Position numbers and translations under genes: made by a program
Shown: positions 54,301 to 62,311 of the stretch, in pieces
How positions within the stretch are numbered: the stretch's first letter is position 1
Layout of the letters: the number at the start of each line of letters is the position of its first letter
From: Collinsella sp.
GTDB lineage: Bacteria; Actinomycetota; Coriobacteriia; Coriobacteriales; Coriobacteriaceae
Assembly: GCA_018381235.1 (NCBI GenBank)
Contig: JAGZSF010000014.1
Span: 1 to 64,000, forward strand
DNA length: 64,000 nucleotides
Direction of reading: 5' to 3'
Notes under the pieces: generated by a model
The model's database searches: none
What the model was told of the DNA's origin: nothing
Seen by the model: the letters and a program-made list of their open reading frames with translations, nothing else

Positions 54301-54983
54301 GTCTGCGCCTTCTCGGTCGCGGCCTTGCTTGCGCCCAGCGCCGCGCGATAGGCATCGGCGAGTGCCGAGGTATCGGCCTGGCCGCGCGCCACGCGCACGT
54401 CGTCCATACCGCCCGGCAACTGGCTCGACAGCTCCAGCAGGTCGCGCACCAGACCCTTGATGGTCGTACCGCCGCCAAAGGAACCGCCCTCGCCCGCCAT
54501 GGGATACCAGGCATAGAGGGCCTTGAGCGATGCCGCGAGCTCGGGGGCGGCATCGGGTGCCGTCGCGCGACCCAGCACATGCTCAACAGCCTGGTCCATG
54601 AGCTCGTCGGTATCGGTGAGCACCGTGAACTCGGGGTCGATGCCCAGCTCCAGCGCGTGCGCGCGCAGGATACGCGAGCACATGCCGTGAATGGTCGAAA
54701 TCCACGCGTCGTCGACGGTCAGTGCTTCCTCGTCCATGCCCTCGTCGATAAGCGCACGGCGCACGCGGTCGCGAATCTCGGCCGCGGCATCTTTGGTAAA
54801 GGTAATGGCGAGCACCTGGTCCAGATGCTCAACGAACGGACCGGATTCGGGCGAGAGCGCATAGACGATGCGGCGCGTGAGGGTAAAGGTCTTACCCGAA
54901 CCGGCGCCCGCCGAGACAAACAGCGGGCGGTCGAGCGTTTTGACAATCTGCAGCTGTTGCGGCATCAAAGTCGAAAGATCCAT
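51351..54983 (-). CDS. addA: AddA-type helicase-nuclease
   Basis: A 1210-residue UvrD-like superfamily 1 helicase with a C-terminal nuclease, the AddA subunit of double-strand-break resection. Seen: Walker A SAGAGSGKTFTLTRRI, DDAWISTIHGMCSRIL, VMIDEFQDTDQMQVDLIRYL (Walker B), VGDAQQSIYRFRGAEV, TVHASKGLEYPVVAVAE, LLYVAMTRARELV, and a PD-(D/E)XK nuclease region GAIDALATDPADPSRALVIDYKTG near the C terminus. Its ATG 54983 lies 3 bases after the addB stop, so the two are co-translated. Length is normal. Confidence 0.95.
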   Translation of the reverse strand: MDLSTLMPQQLQIVKTLDRPLFVSAGAGSGKTFTLTRRIVYALSPESGPFVEHLDQVLAITFTKDAAAEIRDRVRRALIDEGMDEEALTVDDAWISTIHGMCSRILRAHALELGIDPEFTVLTDTDELMDQAVEHVLGRATAPDAAPELAASLKALYAWYPMAGEGGSFGGGTTIKGLVRDLLELSSQLPGGMDDVRVARGQADTSALADAYRAALGASKAATEKAQTALDAIDAFEASGKTMVDAARLMMSCTMPRASKAFPKEQVELLKAEAADAFINIVLACGAPALDALVGLARSVEAEYRALKAAQSALDNNDLLRMAYEALRDYPAIRAAYEGRFKMVMIDEFQDTDQMQVDLIRYLTGAGERALCTVGDAQQSIYRFRGAEVEVFRRQERKVGSSAAPEATAVADAPAGELVKLVRNFRSHDEVLRYVARVFDGDDGGLMQGFLDLEASDGRKDTLVTDASRRQALFVAGGSTQERTQAKARAIAGRFRALADAGQPQGGMVLLLGRMTNADVYAQAFRDQGLDCVIAGGSVFAQAAEVQTVRALVCALANPADTAQGLMPLLASPMFALGAQEFLALATKLDSETGETSRRNIDAGIMSDFDVPGLQDLPLVTRAREVLRYALRRVGRDSFAAIARDVVNASGWFVRLAQRGPEGKAIAANVLKALDAVAEAEAEFGNSPRSIALAFDRFLAGKEAPGALNEEGDGAVRIMTVHASKGLEYPVVAVAECFGVRKPSGAAHMGRVEGGAQVVALPARFDGVKLADGTFVKGDDVKKQFEHAFKGKGTSLWLPPELMEDVCATGSPAEAFARLRNDDLQLSLEERARLLYVAMTRARELVILAMDAGVSRGKVTAPTFDVETDLTYDVLRRILPTDALDMPQLDADRLVFDNSQPGDYELISLSDFTFGEQAFEANASLDAEGRLVRGDADADAADDSASTIVPGPADPKPDSFELVYPQAVGVRMGTCPFPARDSYSYSSIAAALHAETEDRAAEARVPMDESGDDAESDGSEITDADVAAVEPAGNPMALGSAFHAACQWLIEMGADALPAARADALARLWRLTPEQRERFDVALDRWLKSAVRADLLAWPCVRAEVPFFSLGCEDEDIARYGAYAEGAIDALATDPADPSRALVIDYKTGGTPDETPDQLLEKHALQARVYADVLHKAGFEAVTVKFVRVEQPDPTIFVEPAEPQVVTYNL

Positions 54984-54986
54984 GGT

Positions 54987-57900
54987 CTACACGTCCCTCC
55001 TTACAAACGTTCCTTCGTGGTTATACGAGCAGCGCGCATGCGCGGCCTGAGCCGACGCCGGGTCGACGGCGGCAACGTTGCCCGCCTCGAGCTCGCGCAG
55101 GCGCTCGGCGATGTCGGCCTCCACGCGATCGAGCAGGGCATCGAAGTCCATGCTGCCGCCCTCGCCCGGGAAGCCCTTCTTGAGGCCCGGGATGCGACCG
55201 TCACCGCGCTCTTCCTCGAGCAACTCGGCGCTCGCCGCACCGCGCAGCGCGGGCTTGCCGCCCTTGGTCGAAAAATAGAGCGCTGCACGGGTATCCAAGC
55301 CCAGTGCCCGACGCATGGCCTGCGCGTAGATGAGCGTTTGGGTATGGGGCGGCAGCCAGCGCGGGTCGTCGATGGGAGCCTCGCCCGTCTCCTCGTCACG
55401 CACCGTGGGGTCGGCAAGCTTAAACTCCTCGACACCCGAACGATGCTTGTAGTCGATTACCACGGCGCGATTCTCGGCATCCACATCTACGCGGTCGATG
55501 CGCCCGCCGAGCGGCCAACCGGCATACTCGACCTGGAGCTCGTTGAACGCAAACTCCAGGTAGCGCGGGGCAAAGGGGGCAAGTGCCTCGGACTCGTAGG
55601 CAAGCACACCCTCCAGCTGCGGCAAGATCTCGGCCACCTGGCGTTCCTCCACCGCAGAGAGCGGCACCAGCGGGCCCTCCGTGCCGCGCTTGCCGGCGTG
55701 CTCGGCCAACGTCTCGTCAAAGACCTCGTGCAGCAGCTCCTGTGCGCGCGGCAGATTCTCGGGCGTCACGCGCTCCATGCCCTCTTGGGGCAGACGGGCA
55801 TGCAGATGCTCCAGCACGTCGTGGACAAAGTTGCCCTTTTCCATGTTGCCAAAGCCCGCGTCGATCGACTGGGGCTTCACGCGGTACGAGACGAACCAGC
55901 ATAGCGGGCAGGTCGAATAGGCCTCGATCTGCGAGGCGGACGTCAGACGCGGCACGAGCGGCGCGTCCTCACCCTCGCCATCGCGACGGCGCAGGACCAA
56001 ATACGGCACGGCCTCGGCACTCAGATGCTGAGGGGCTTCACAGGTCACGCGCTCGCGCTTGAGGCCTTCACCTGCCGCGGGATCAAAGTCGGCGATGATA
56101 TCGCCCTCGCCCACGCGCATGGGCTTGGCAGCGCCAGCGGCCTCGGCATGTGCCCACAGCTCGGTCCATACGGCTGCCGGGTAACACTCGCGTGCCTGGC
56201 GATCGTGCGTCACACGGGCGAGCGCGACCGGACCGCTCGCCGCCTGCATCGCACGGCCAAAGCGCACGCGCAGCAGGGCAGCGGGCTCCAAAGACACGCC
56301 GTCGCGGCGCAGCTCGGCTGTCAACGTGGCAAGCGGGCCCTCTTCGTGCGAAAGCGGATAGCTGTCCAGGTCGACATCGGCAAACAGCACGGCATCGTAG
56401 CTGCCAGGGCGAAGAACCGACGCATCGGCAAGCGACGCGAAGCGCACTTGTGCTCGTGGTGTGCGATCGACCTCATAGGTCTCGTAATCGTAGGCGGTAC
56501 TGCGCTTGTCCACCTTGGTTCGAACGCCGTCGAGAACCGGCACGGTCGCGGCCTGCGACACGTCGAGCGCGCGAGCATCGTTCATAAGGATGTCGATGGC
56601 ATGGCGCAGCAAAGCCGTCTCTGCCTGGCGACGGGCCTGGCCGTCAAGGCCGCCTAGAGCGCGATCGGGCAACGCCTCGGCAACGGCAAGCATGGCCTTA
56701 AGCGCCGTCACGGGCTTGTCACGCCACAGCGCCTGGAACACGTCCGAGACCACACACGGTACGTTCTTAAACCAGTTATCGTCGCTCGTCGCCTTGCGCG
56801 CGCCCCTCACCTGGCCCTGAACGCTCTGCAGCAGGCTCTTGACGCCCGCGGTAGTCTTGCTGCGCGAGAGACGCATATTCTTATCGAAGGTACGGGCATT
56901 GACGGCATCAGCGCCCGAAAGCGGACTGTAGATCCAGTCGGTAAGCTCCGGCGCGGGCCACCACTCAGTCTTGGAAGCGGTGCCCTCGTCGGCGGCTTTC
57001 ATACGCTCGATCAGGTTGGCGAGCGCCGTAAACTGCCTGCCCGCGATGGACTGGGAAAACGCCGTGAACTCAGTCGTCTCGGCCGCAATGTGACGCGCCG
57101 CCAAACGGGCGGCGAGCTCGCCGAACAGCTGGGGTGCCCGGGCAGAAACGACGAGCACGCGCACGGGGTCGGCGGGCGTTGCAGTAGCTTTATCGGCCTT
57201 GGACTCCTTGTGCGCTTTCACCAACTTATCGATGGCGTCCGCATAGACATGAGCACGGGCATGGGGGCCGGCGACCTCAATAAAGGCAGGCTGAGCGGCG
57301 GCCCCGCAAGCGACATCAGACGCGACGGCGTCCTCCCCCAGCGGCGCGATCTCAAACAGCACACCGCGGGCATCAAATGCCGTGGCAAGCTCCTCGCGCA
57401 TCGCCGCCTGCTCGCGGGCAAGCAGCACGACGACCTCTCCCCCATTGTTCGCCACGGCAGACAGCAGCTCGAGTAGACCGTGCGTAAACGACGTGGTACC
57501 GCGCACGCATACGGCGCGGGCGCACGCCGGCAGGCTATCGGCCAGGGCACCGGCCATAATGTCGGCTGCCTCGCAGGGCTCGACCATATCTCGACGGTCC
57601 AAACCGCTCGCATAGGCGCTCAACAGCTCGAACACGCGGGCCTCAGCGTCGCTTTTGGGCTCGGGCTGAGCGACGGCATCGCGGCAGCGTTCGTCGCCCG
57701 TCCCCGCCACGCCAGGCAACACATCGCGGGCCATGCGCGAAAGCATGCGTACCGTGCCTTGGCTGCGCGAGAGCGGCTGCAAAGCAGCGTCGTCGCGGCG
57801 GTCGATCATGTCCGAGAACAGCATCTGGCGCTGCAGGTTGTCGACGAAATCGCGCCCGTCGCCCAAAAGCTCCCAAAGCGAGCGAAGCCACGACGAAGGC

Positions 57901-58085
57901 GTCTTGTAGTCGATACCCAGTGAAACCCCGGCTTCCGCCGCATCATGACGGCACAGGTCGAGCTCGGCAAACGTTGGTGCCAGCAACACGGCACGCCCGT
58001 GACGGGCAATAAGGTCGGCAAGCAGCGCCGACTCGGCATCGCTCAAATCCGTGCCGGCATTGGTGGTATAGATTCGAACAGGCAT
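54987..58085 (-). CDS. addB: AddB-like nuclease subunit
   Basis: A 1032-residue AddB-type protein, partner of AddA. The C-terminal RecB-type nuclease is visible: STCPLCWFVSYRVKP, KGNFVHDVLEHLHARLP, GGRIDRVDVDAENRAVVIDYKHRSG. The N terminus starts MPVRIYTTNAG without a Walker A motif, so helicase function is unlikely. The Fe-S cluster of canonical AddB needs three C-terminal cysteines as well as the first Cys; only one (AHARCSYNHEG) is seen. Thus the cluster is probably absent or altered. GGAGG lies just ahead of ATG 58085 and the gene sits 3 bases from addA. Confidence 0.88.
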   Translation of the reverse strand: MPVRIYTTNAGTDLSDAESALLADLIARHGRAVLLAPTFAELDLCRHDAAEAGVSLGIDYKTPSSWLRSLWELLGDGRDFVDNLQRQMLFSDMIDRRDDAALQPLSRSQGTVRMLSRMARDVLPGVAGTGDERCRDAVAQPEPKSDAEARVFELLSAYASGLDRRDMVEPCEAADIMAGALADSLPACARAVCVRGTTSFTHGLLELLSAVANNGGEVVVLLAREQAAMREELATAFDARGVLFEIAPLGEDAVASDVACGAAAQPAFIEVAGPHARAHVYADAIDKLVKAHKESKADKATATPADPVRVLVVSARAPQLFGELAARLAARHIAAETTEFTAFSQSIAGRQFTALANLIERMKAADEGTASKTEWWPAPELTDWIYSPLSGADAVNARTFDKNMRLSRSKTTAGVKSLLQSVQGQVRGARKATSDDNWFKNVPCVVSDVFQALWRDKPVTALKAMLAVAEALPDRALGGLDGQARRQAETALLRHAIDILMNDARALDVSQAATVPVLDGVRTKVDKRSTAYDYETYEVDRTPRAQVRFASLADASVLRPGSYDAVLFADVDLDSYPLSHEEGPLATLTAELRRDGVSLEPAALLRVRFGRAMQAASGPVALARVTHDRQARECYPAAVWTELWAHAEAAGAAKPMRVGEGDIIADFDPAAGEGLKRERVTCEAPQHLSAEAVPYLVLRRRDGEGEDAPLVPRLTSASQIEAYSTCPLCWFVSYRVKPQSIDAGFGNMEKGNFVHDVLEHLHARLPQEGMERVTPENLPRAQELLHEVFDETLAEHAGKRGTEGPLVPLSAVEERQVAEILPQLEGVLAYESEALAPFAPRYLEFAFNELQVEYAGWPLGGRIDRVDVDAENRAVVIDYKHRSGVEEFKLADPTVRDEETGEAPIDDPRWLPPHTQTLIYAQAMRRALGLDTRAALYFSTKGGKPALRGAASAELLEEERGDGRIPGLKKGFPGEGGSMDFDALLDRVEADIAERLRELEAGNVAAVDPASAQAAHARCSYNHEGTFVRRDV

Positions 58086-58219
58086 GGTCCTCCGCTCAAA
58101 CCGTTCGCAATAATCAATGCATCCATCCTACCCGCCCAAGCGGACACATTGCCACCGCAGTTCCATCTTTTGGTACAAAGCAACCTGAACCCAACGCACC
58201 AGCCGATTGCAGGCATATA

Positions 58220-58243
58220 AAAACCGCCCCCGGAGGGACGGTT
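58220..58243 (-). terminator. Terminator after the YerC-type gene
   Basis: On the minus strand AACCGTCCC pairs with GGGGCGGTT (one G-U) and TTTTTAT follows. Confidence 0.85.
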
Positions 58244-58269
58244 CTTCGTAATTCAATGTTGTCGCTGGC

Positions 58270-58569
58270 CTACTCGCCATCCTCCAACTTAATGAGGATC
58301 TTGCGGTAGCCACCGTACTCGCCGTTCAGCGCCTTTGAAACGCGGCTCACCGTGGTGGACGAAGCGCCGGTACGGGCCTGAACCTCAACATAAGGCTCGC
58401 CCTCGTCCAAATAGCGCGCAACCTGCAAACGCTGAGAAAGGTCGCAAATCTCGCGCGGCGTGCAGATATCGGTCAAAAACGCTTGGATATCCTTCTCGTC
58501 GTCCAAAAGGCTAAATGCGTGGACCAGCTGCTTGACATCAGGCTTGTCAAACATGTTCTCGATATTCAT
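58270..58569 (-). CDS. YerC/YecD-family TrpR-like regulator
   Basis: A 99-residue TrpR-superfamily protein with helix-turn-helix. Seen: LVHAFSLLDDEKDIQAFLTDICTPREICDLSQRLQVARYLDEGEPYVEVQARTGASSTTVSRVSKAL, where TPREICDLSQRLQVA and GASSTTVSRV form the DNA-recognition part; this is the usual YerC layout and size. The regulated genes and effector are unknown for the family. Start ATG 58569 has a weak ribosome site. It is isolated, with its own terminator, and is divergent from the 4-TM gene. Confidence 0.9.
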   Translation of the reverse strand: MNIENMFDKPDVKQLVHAFSLLDDEKDIQAFLTDICTPREICDLSQRLQVARYLDEGEPYVEVQARTGASSTTVSRVSKALNGEYGGYRKILIKLEDGE

Positions 58570-58893
58570 CGATCACCGCCAAACCCGCCAAAAGGCATCG
58601 AAGTTGATACTGACATCGGGCATCGTTCACCCGTTCTATGCAATAGGGCAACGCCTGTGGCTTTTGCCCGTAGCAGTGTAGCACACCACCAAACTAAAGC
58701 GACAAGACTCTCTGCCAGCGGCGCGTTTTTCAGGACGAACGCCGTTTAGAAACCATATGCGCACGTAAGCTCCACGAATATTTGAGACAATGGGCGCCCA
58801 AACACCGCGGCGCGCCCGCGCAACCATCCAGGTCGCCGCCGTAAGCCGCTTCACGCGACGCCAGCAATCCCGGCGCAAGAAAGGATTCACGCC
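58570..58893. other. Intergenic region between YerC-type gene and 4-TM gene
   Basis: About 320 bases. A GGGCAA/TTGCCC hairpin lies near 58647-58670. Promoters for both divergent genes are presumably here but no strong -35/-10 pair stands out. No gene seen. Confidence 0.5.
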
Positions 58894-59259
58894 ATGCGCT
58901 TTATGCTTAACTGGCTCTTCACCTCGATCGCCATCGCGATCGCCACGTTCCTCGTCCCCGGTATCCAACCCTTCGGCTTTGCCGAGACCTGGGTCTGCTT
59001 TGCCTTTGTGGGACTGTTCCTGAACATTGTCGATTCGTTCGTCAAACCGTTCCTCACGGTCATCTCGCTGCCGCTCACGATCATTACGCTGGGCATTTTC
59101 CAGCTTGTCGTCAACAGCTTTATGCTTGAGCTCGCGAGTTACCTGTCGGTCAACCTGCTGGGCGTCGGCATCTCCATCGCCAGCTTTGGATCGGCCTTTA
59201 TGGGCAGCATCCTGGTGTCCATCACGCGCAGCATCCTCGACAGCATCGCAGAGGACTAA
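58894..59259 (+). CDS. Phage-holin-like 4-TM family protein
   Basis: A 121-residue protein with four hydrophobic helices (LNWLFTSIAIAIATFLVPG, VCFAFVGLFLNIVDSFV, VISLPLTIITLGIFQLVV, and a C-terminal LGVGISIASFGSAFMGSILV). KPFLTVISLPLTIITLGIF matches the small chromosomal family called phage holin family 4, found in many non-phage loci. No lysin or other phage gene is adjacent, so a lytic role is unlikely; the function of this chromosomal family is unknown. AAAGGATT lies upstream of ATG 58894. A terminator at 59301-59337 follows. Confidence 0.8.
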   Translation: MRFMLNWLFTSIAIAIATFLVPGIQPFGFAETWVCFAFVGLFLNIVDSFVKPFLTVISLPLTIITLGIFQLVVNSFMLELASYLSVNLLGVGISIASFGSAFMGSILVSITRSILDSIAED

Positions 59260-59300
59260 AACGGCCATTCCGGCCGTGTCCGTCTCAACAGCCCAAAACG

Positions 59301-59337
59301 AAGGCCGCCCATCGCAAAAATGGGCGGCCTTCTTATT
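59301..59337 (+). terminator. Terminator after the 4-TM gene
   Basis: AAGGCCGCCCA (59301-59311) pairs with TGGGCGGCCTT (59321-59331), followed by TCTTATTT. Confidence 0.88.
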
Positions 59338-59400
59338 TGCCAAGTCTCAAAGGGCGAGAAAATCTACCATTTCCACCCCGTCCCCAAATGCAGGTGTGGG

Positions 59401-59829
59401 TTAGATGACGTAGTCGTAGCCATGGTTGGGAGCGACAAGTTGATCGAGCGTCACACCGTCGAGGTAGTCGTTGATGAGCTTGTCCAGGTTCTTCCACACG
59501 TCGAGCGTGGGGCACTCATCCGAACGCGAGCAGCCCTTGCAGTCGCCATCCAGGCAGGCGACCGGCGCCAGACTGCCCTCGGTCAGGCGCAAGATCTCGC
59601 CCACCGTGTATTGCTCGGGCGGGCGCGTGAGCACATAGCCGCCGCCCTTGCCGCGCATGCCCGAGAGCATGTTGGCGCGCACGAGCGTAGCCAAAATGTT
59701 CTCGAGATATTTCTCGGAAATCCCCTGTCGCGCCGCGATCTCTTTGAGCGGGATGCGACCGGCTGCCTGGTGCTCGGCCAGATCGACCATAACGCGCAGG
59801 GCATATCTGCCCTTAGTAGAAACCAACAT
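59401..59829 (-). CDS. Rrf2-family transcriptional regulator, CymR/IscR-like
   Basis: A 142-residue Rrf2 protein. The N-terminal winged helix reads STKGRYALRVMVDLAEHQ, IPLKEIAARQGISEKYLENILATLVRANMLSGMRGKGGGYVL. After the dimerisation helix comes CLDGDCKGCSRSDEC, four cysteines in a spacing that could hold an iron-sulfur cluster as in IscR; B. subtilis CymR lacks such cysteines. It is divergent from cysK (start 60083), the classic CymR target, across a 253-base region. Start ATG 59829 follows GAAAGG. Control of cysK and possibly mnmA in response to Fe-S or cysteine status is inferred from position. Confidence 0.92.
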   Translation of the reverse strand: MLVSTKGRYALRVMVDLAEHQAAGRIPLKEIAARQGISEKYLENILATLVRANMLSGMRGKGGGYVLTRPPEQYTVGEILRLTEGSLAPVACLDGDCKGCSRSDECPTLDVWKNLDKLINDYLDGVTLDQLVAPNHGYDYVI

Positions 59830-59865
59830 GTATAGTGCTGCCTTTCGGTCATTTAGTCCGTAGAA

Positions 59866-59893
59866 ATTCTAGCCGAAAAATTGGTTTTGAAAA
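59866..59893 (-). promoter_or_regulatory. Candidate promoter of the Rrf2 gene
   Basis: Read on the minus strand, TTTTCA, 16 bases, TAGAAT. The -10 is good and the -35 is weak. Confidence 0.45.
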
Positions 59894-59946
59894 TACCCGT
59901 TCCGGTCAAGATGGTTAATCGACTCGTAATAATCTTCTATTTCCTA

Positions 59947-59975
59947 TTGCGTTACTAGGCTTTAGTGTCTACTAT
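59947..59975 (+). promoter_or_regulatory. Candidate promoter of cysK
   Basis: TTGCGT (59947-59952), 17-base spacer, TACTAT (59970-59975); each box matches the housekeeping consensus in four of six positions with ideal spacing. A start near 59982 would leave a leader of about 100 bases. Confidence 0.65.
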
Positions 59976-60002
59976 GCTTGCCAACAGCAAAACGAACAAC
60001 CT

Positions 60003-60052
60003 ATACGGTTTGTGGGTTTATCTGCTACACACACCGTAAAACCACACGGTAT
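60003..60052 (+). promoter_or_regulatory. Inverted repeat in the cysK leader
   Basis: ATACGGTTTGTGG (60003-60015) and CCACACGGTAT (60042-60052) are imperfect inverted repeats enclosing a further ACACACCGT. They lie in the predicted leader between the promoter and start codon. They may be Rrf2 half-sites or a leader hairpin. Confidence 0.5.
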
Positions 60053-60082
60053 CCAGTCATTTGAACACTTTGGAGGTTCACC

Positions 60083-61021
60083 ATGAGCAACGTTTACACG
60101 TCCATCGATCAGCTTATCGGCCATACCCCGCTTCTGGAGCTCACTCACTTTGAGGCCGATGAGGACCTCAAGGCCCGCGTGCTCGTCAAGCTGGAATACT
60201 TCAACCCCGCCGGCTCCGTCAAAGACCGCGTCGCCAAGAACATGATCGACGAGGCCGAGAAGGCCGGCAAGCTCGTGCGCGGTGGCGACTACACCATCAT
60301 CGAGCCCACGAGCGGCAACACCGGCGTCGGCATCGCCTCGGTGGCGGCGGCTCGCGGCTACAAGGTGATCATCACCATGCCCGAGACCATGTCCGTGGAG
60401 CGCCGCAAGCTTATGCAGGCATATGGCGCACAGCTCGTGCTCACCGACGGTTCCAAGGGCATGAAGGGCGCCATCGCCAAGGCCGAGGAGCTGCAGAAGG
60501 AGACCCCCAACAGCATTATCGCCGGCCAGTTTGTGAACCCCGCCAACCCCGCCATCCACAAGGCCACGACCGGCCCCGAAATCTGGGATGACACCGACGG
60601 CGAGGTCGACATCTTCGTCGCCGGCGTTGGAACCGGCGGCACCGTGACCGGCGTGGGTGAGTTCCTCAAGGAGCAGAACCCCGAGATTCAGGTCGTCGCC
60701 GTTGAGCCCGCCACTTCCCCGGTGCTCTCTAAGGGCCAAGCCGGCCCGCACAAGATCCAGGGTATCGGCGCCGGCTTTGTGCCCGACGTCCTCGACACCC
60801 AGGTCTATGACGAGATCATCCCCGTCGAGAACGACGACGCCTTTGCGACCGGCCGCGCCGTGGGCCACAAGGAGGGCGTGCTCGTGGGCATTTCGTCCGG
60901 CGCCGCCGTGTGGGCCGCGCTGCAGCTGGCCAAGCGCCCCGAGAACGAGGGGAAGACCATCGTGGCCCTGCTTGCCGACACCGGCGAGCGTTACCTGTCC
61001 ACGGCACTGTTCCAGGACTAA
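60083..61021 (+). CDS. cysK: Cysteine synthase A
   Basis: A 312-residue O-acetylserine sulfhydrylase that makes cysteine from O-acetylserine and sulfide. Seen: N-terminal IGHTPLLELTHF, the PLP lysine in PAGSVKDRVAKNMID, the TSGNTGVGIA loop for the substrate carboxylate, GTGGTVTGVGEFLK for the cofactor phosphate and SSGAAVWAAL for the pyridine ring. All are intact. TGGAGG lies 6 bases before ATG 60083. Divergent from an Rrf2 regulator and followed by mnmA, so it may supply cysteine for tRNA thiolation. Promoter and an inverted repeat occur in its leader. Confidence 0.97.
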   Translation: MSNVYTSIDQLIGHTPLLELTHFEADEDLKARVLVKLEYFNPAGSVKDRVAKNMIDEAEKAGKLVRGGDYTIIEPTSGNTGVGIASVAAARGYKVIITMPETMSVERRKLMQAYGAQLVLTDGSKGMKGAIAKAEELQKETPNSIIAGQFVNPANPAIHKATTGPEIWDDTDGEVDIFVAGVGTGGTVTGVGEFLKEQNPEIQVVAVEPATSPVLSKGQAGPHKIQGIGAGFVPDVLDTQVYDEIIPVENDDAFATGRAVGHKEGVLVGISSGAAVWAALQLAKRPENEGKTIVALLADTGERYLSTALFQD

Positions 61022-61121
61022 GGGCCTGTCGCCCATAGGTTGAGCCCACGGACGAGCCGGTCTCCTCTCTCCCGGCAGCCTGAGCCCATCCAATCAGGGT
61101 GTCCCACGAGACGTCCGAACT

Positions 61122-61130
61122 TGCTACAAT
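61122..61130 (+). promoter_or_regulatory. Extended -10 box directly ahead of a terminator
   Basis: TGCTACAAT matches the extended -10 consensus TGNTATAAT in all but one position, with no clear -35. Its start site would fall near 61137, inside the terminator stem, so its role is doubtful. Confidence 0.35.
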
Positions 61131-61134
61131 GTCT

Positions 61135-61173
61135 GCGGCGCGGAACCAGCCTCCCGCGCCGCTTTTCTTTTTT
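61135..61173 (+). terminator. Terminator between cysK and mnmA
   Basis: GCGGCGCGG (61135-61143) and CCGCGCCGC (61154-61162) pair perfectly, followed by a T-rich run. It most likely ends the cysK transcript 110 bases past its stop codon. Confidence 0.93.
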
Positions 61174-61202
61174 GGCCACATGCCACCAAGGAGAACCTCC
61201 CC

Positions 61203-62303
61203 ATGCACAACAAGCGCGTGCTCGTCGCCATGAGCGGCGGCGTCGATTCCAGCGTGACCGCGTACCTGCTCAAAAGCCAGGGCTACGAATGCGTCGGCGC
61301 CACCATGCGCCTCACCTGCCCCGCGCCCGATCCCGTCACGGGCATGAGTAAGGTCGACCGCGACATCGCCGATGCAAAGGCTGTCGCCGAGCGCCTGGGG
61401 ATGCCCCACCATGTGCTCGACCTGCAGCAGGCCTTCGACCGCAACGTTATCGAGCGCTTCGTGACCGCCTATCAGGAGGGGCTGACGCCCAACCCGTGCA
61501 TCATCTGCAACCGACATATTAAGTTTGGCGCGCTGCTCGATGCGGCACTCGATATGGGCTGCGACTACATCGCCACAGGTCACTACGCCAAAACGAGCCA
61601 GGCGTCCGACGGCACCTGGCAGCTGCATCGCGGCGAAGACCCCAAAAAGGACCAGAGCTACTTTTTGTATTCGCTCACGCAGGAGCGGCTGTCGCGCACA
61701 ATCTTTCCGCTGGCCGGGCTGGACAAAGAGCGCGACGTGCGCCGCATTGCCGCCGAGCAGGGCTTCATCAACGCCAAAAAGGCCGAGAGCGAGGATATCT
61801 GCTTTATCGCGGACGGCGACTACGCGGGCTATATCGAGCGCCGCTGCGGACATCCCGCTGCACCGGGCGACATTGTGTGGCGCGACGGCAGCATGGTCGG
61901 GCGCCACAACGGTGCGCTGCGCTACACCATCGGTCAGCGCAAAGGCCTGGGCGTCGCGATGGCGCATCCCGTGTACGTAACGGGCGTCGACACCGCCAAC
62001 AACACCGTGCATCTGGGCGAGGCCGAGGACCTAACGGCCACAGCACTCACGGCCGACGACTGGATCTGGAGCGCCCCTGCCGACCGCATGGAGGCAGAAC
62101 TCGATGCCGGCGGCATTCGCGTGGGCGCCAAGTACCGCTACCGTCAGAAAGACCAGGCAGCAACCCTTACGCGCGGCGAAGACGGGCAAATGCTGCTAAC
62201 TTTTGACGAGCCGCAGCGCGCCATCGCCCCCGGCCAGGCTGTCGTCGTCTACCGCGGCGACGTCGTCCTCGGCGGCGGCACCGTTACGGCAGCCATCAGG
62301 TAG
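61203..62303 (+). CDS. mnmA: tRNA 2-thiouridylase MnmA
   Basis: A 366-residue MnmA, which installs the 2-thio group on uridine 34 of Lys, Glu and Gln tRNAs. Seen: the PP-loop VAMSGGVDSSV, GATMRL, TPNPCIICNRHIKFG (catalytic Cys), YIATGHYAKT, KDQSYFLYSL, SEDICFIADGDY (second Cys), GALRYTIGQRKGLG and a C-terminal beta-barrel domain. All motifs are intact and length is normal. AAGGAG lies 8 bases before ATG 61203. Its stop is 8 bases from the convergent HTH-HipA gene, with no terminator between. Confidence 0.97.
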   Translation: MHNKRVLVAMSGGVDSSVTAYLLKSQGYECVGATMRLTCPAPDPVTGMSKVDRDIADAKAVAERLGMPHHVLDLQQAFDRNVIERFVTAYQEGLTPNPCIICNRHIKFGALLDAALDMGCDYIATGHYAKTSQASDGTWQLHRGEDPKKDQSYFLYSLTQERLSRTIFPLAGLDKERDVRRIAAEQGFINAKKAESEDICFIADGDYAGYIERRCGHPAAPGDIVWRDGSMVGRHNGALRYTIGQRKGLGVAMAHPVYVTGVDTANNTVHLGEAEDLTATALTADDWIWSAPADRMEAELDAGGIRVGAKYRYRQKDQAATLTRGEDGQMLLTFDEPQRAIAPGQAVVVYRGDVVLGGGTVTAAIR

Positions 62304-62311
62304 CCGCGGGA

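Noticed and set aside
58894..59259. Prophage remnant
   Set aside because: The holin-like protein is alone; no lysin, integrase or structural gene is near, and this family is commonly chromosomal.
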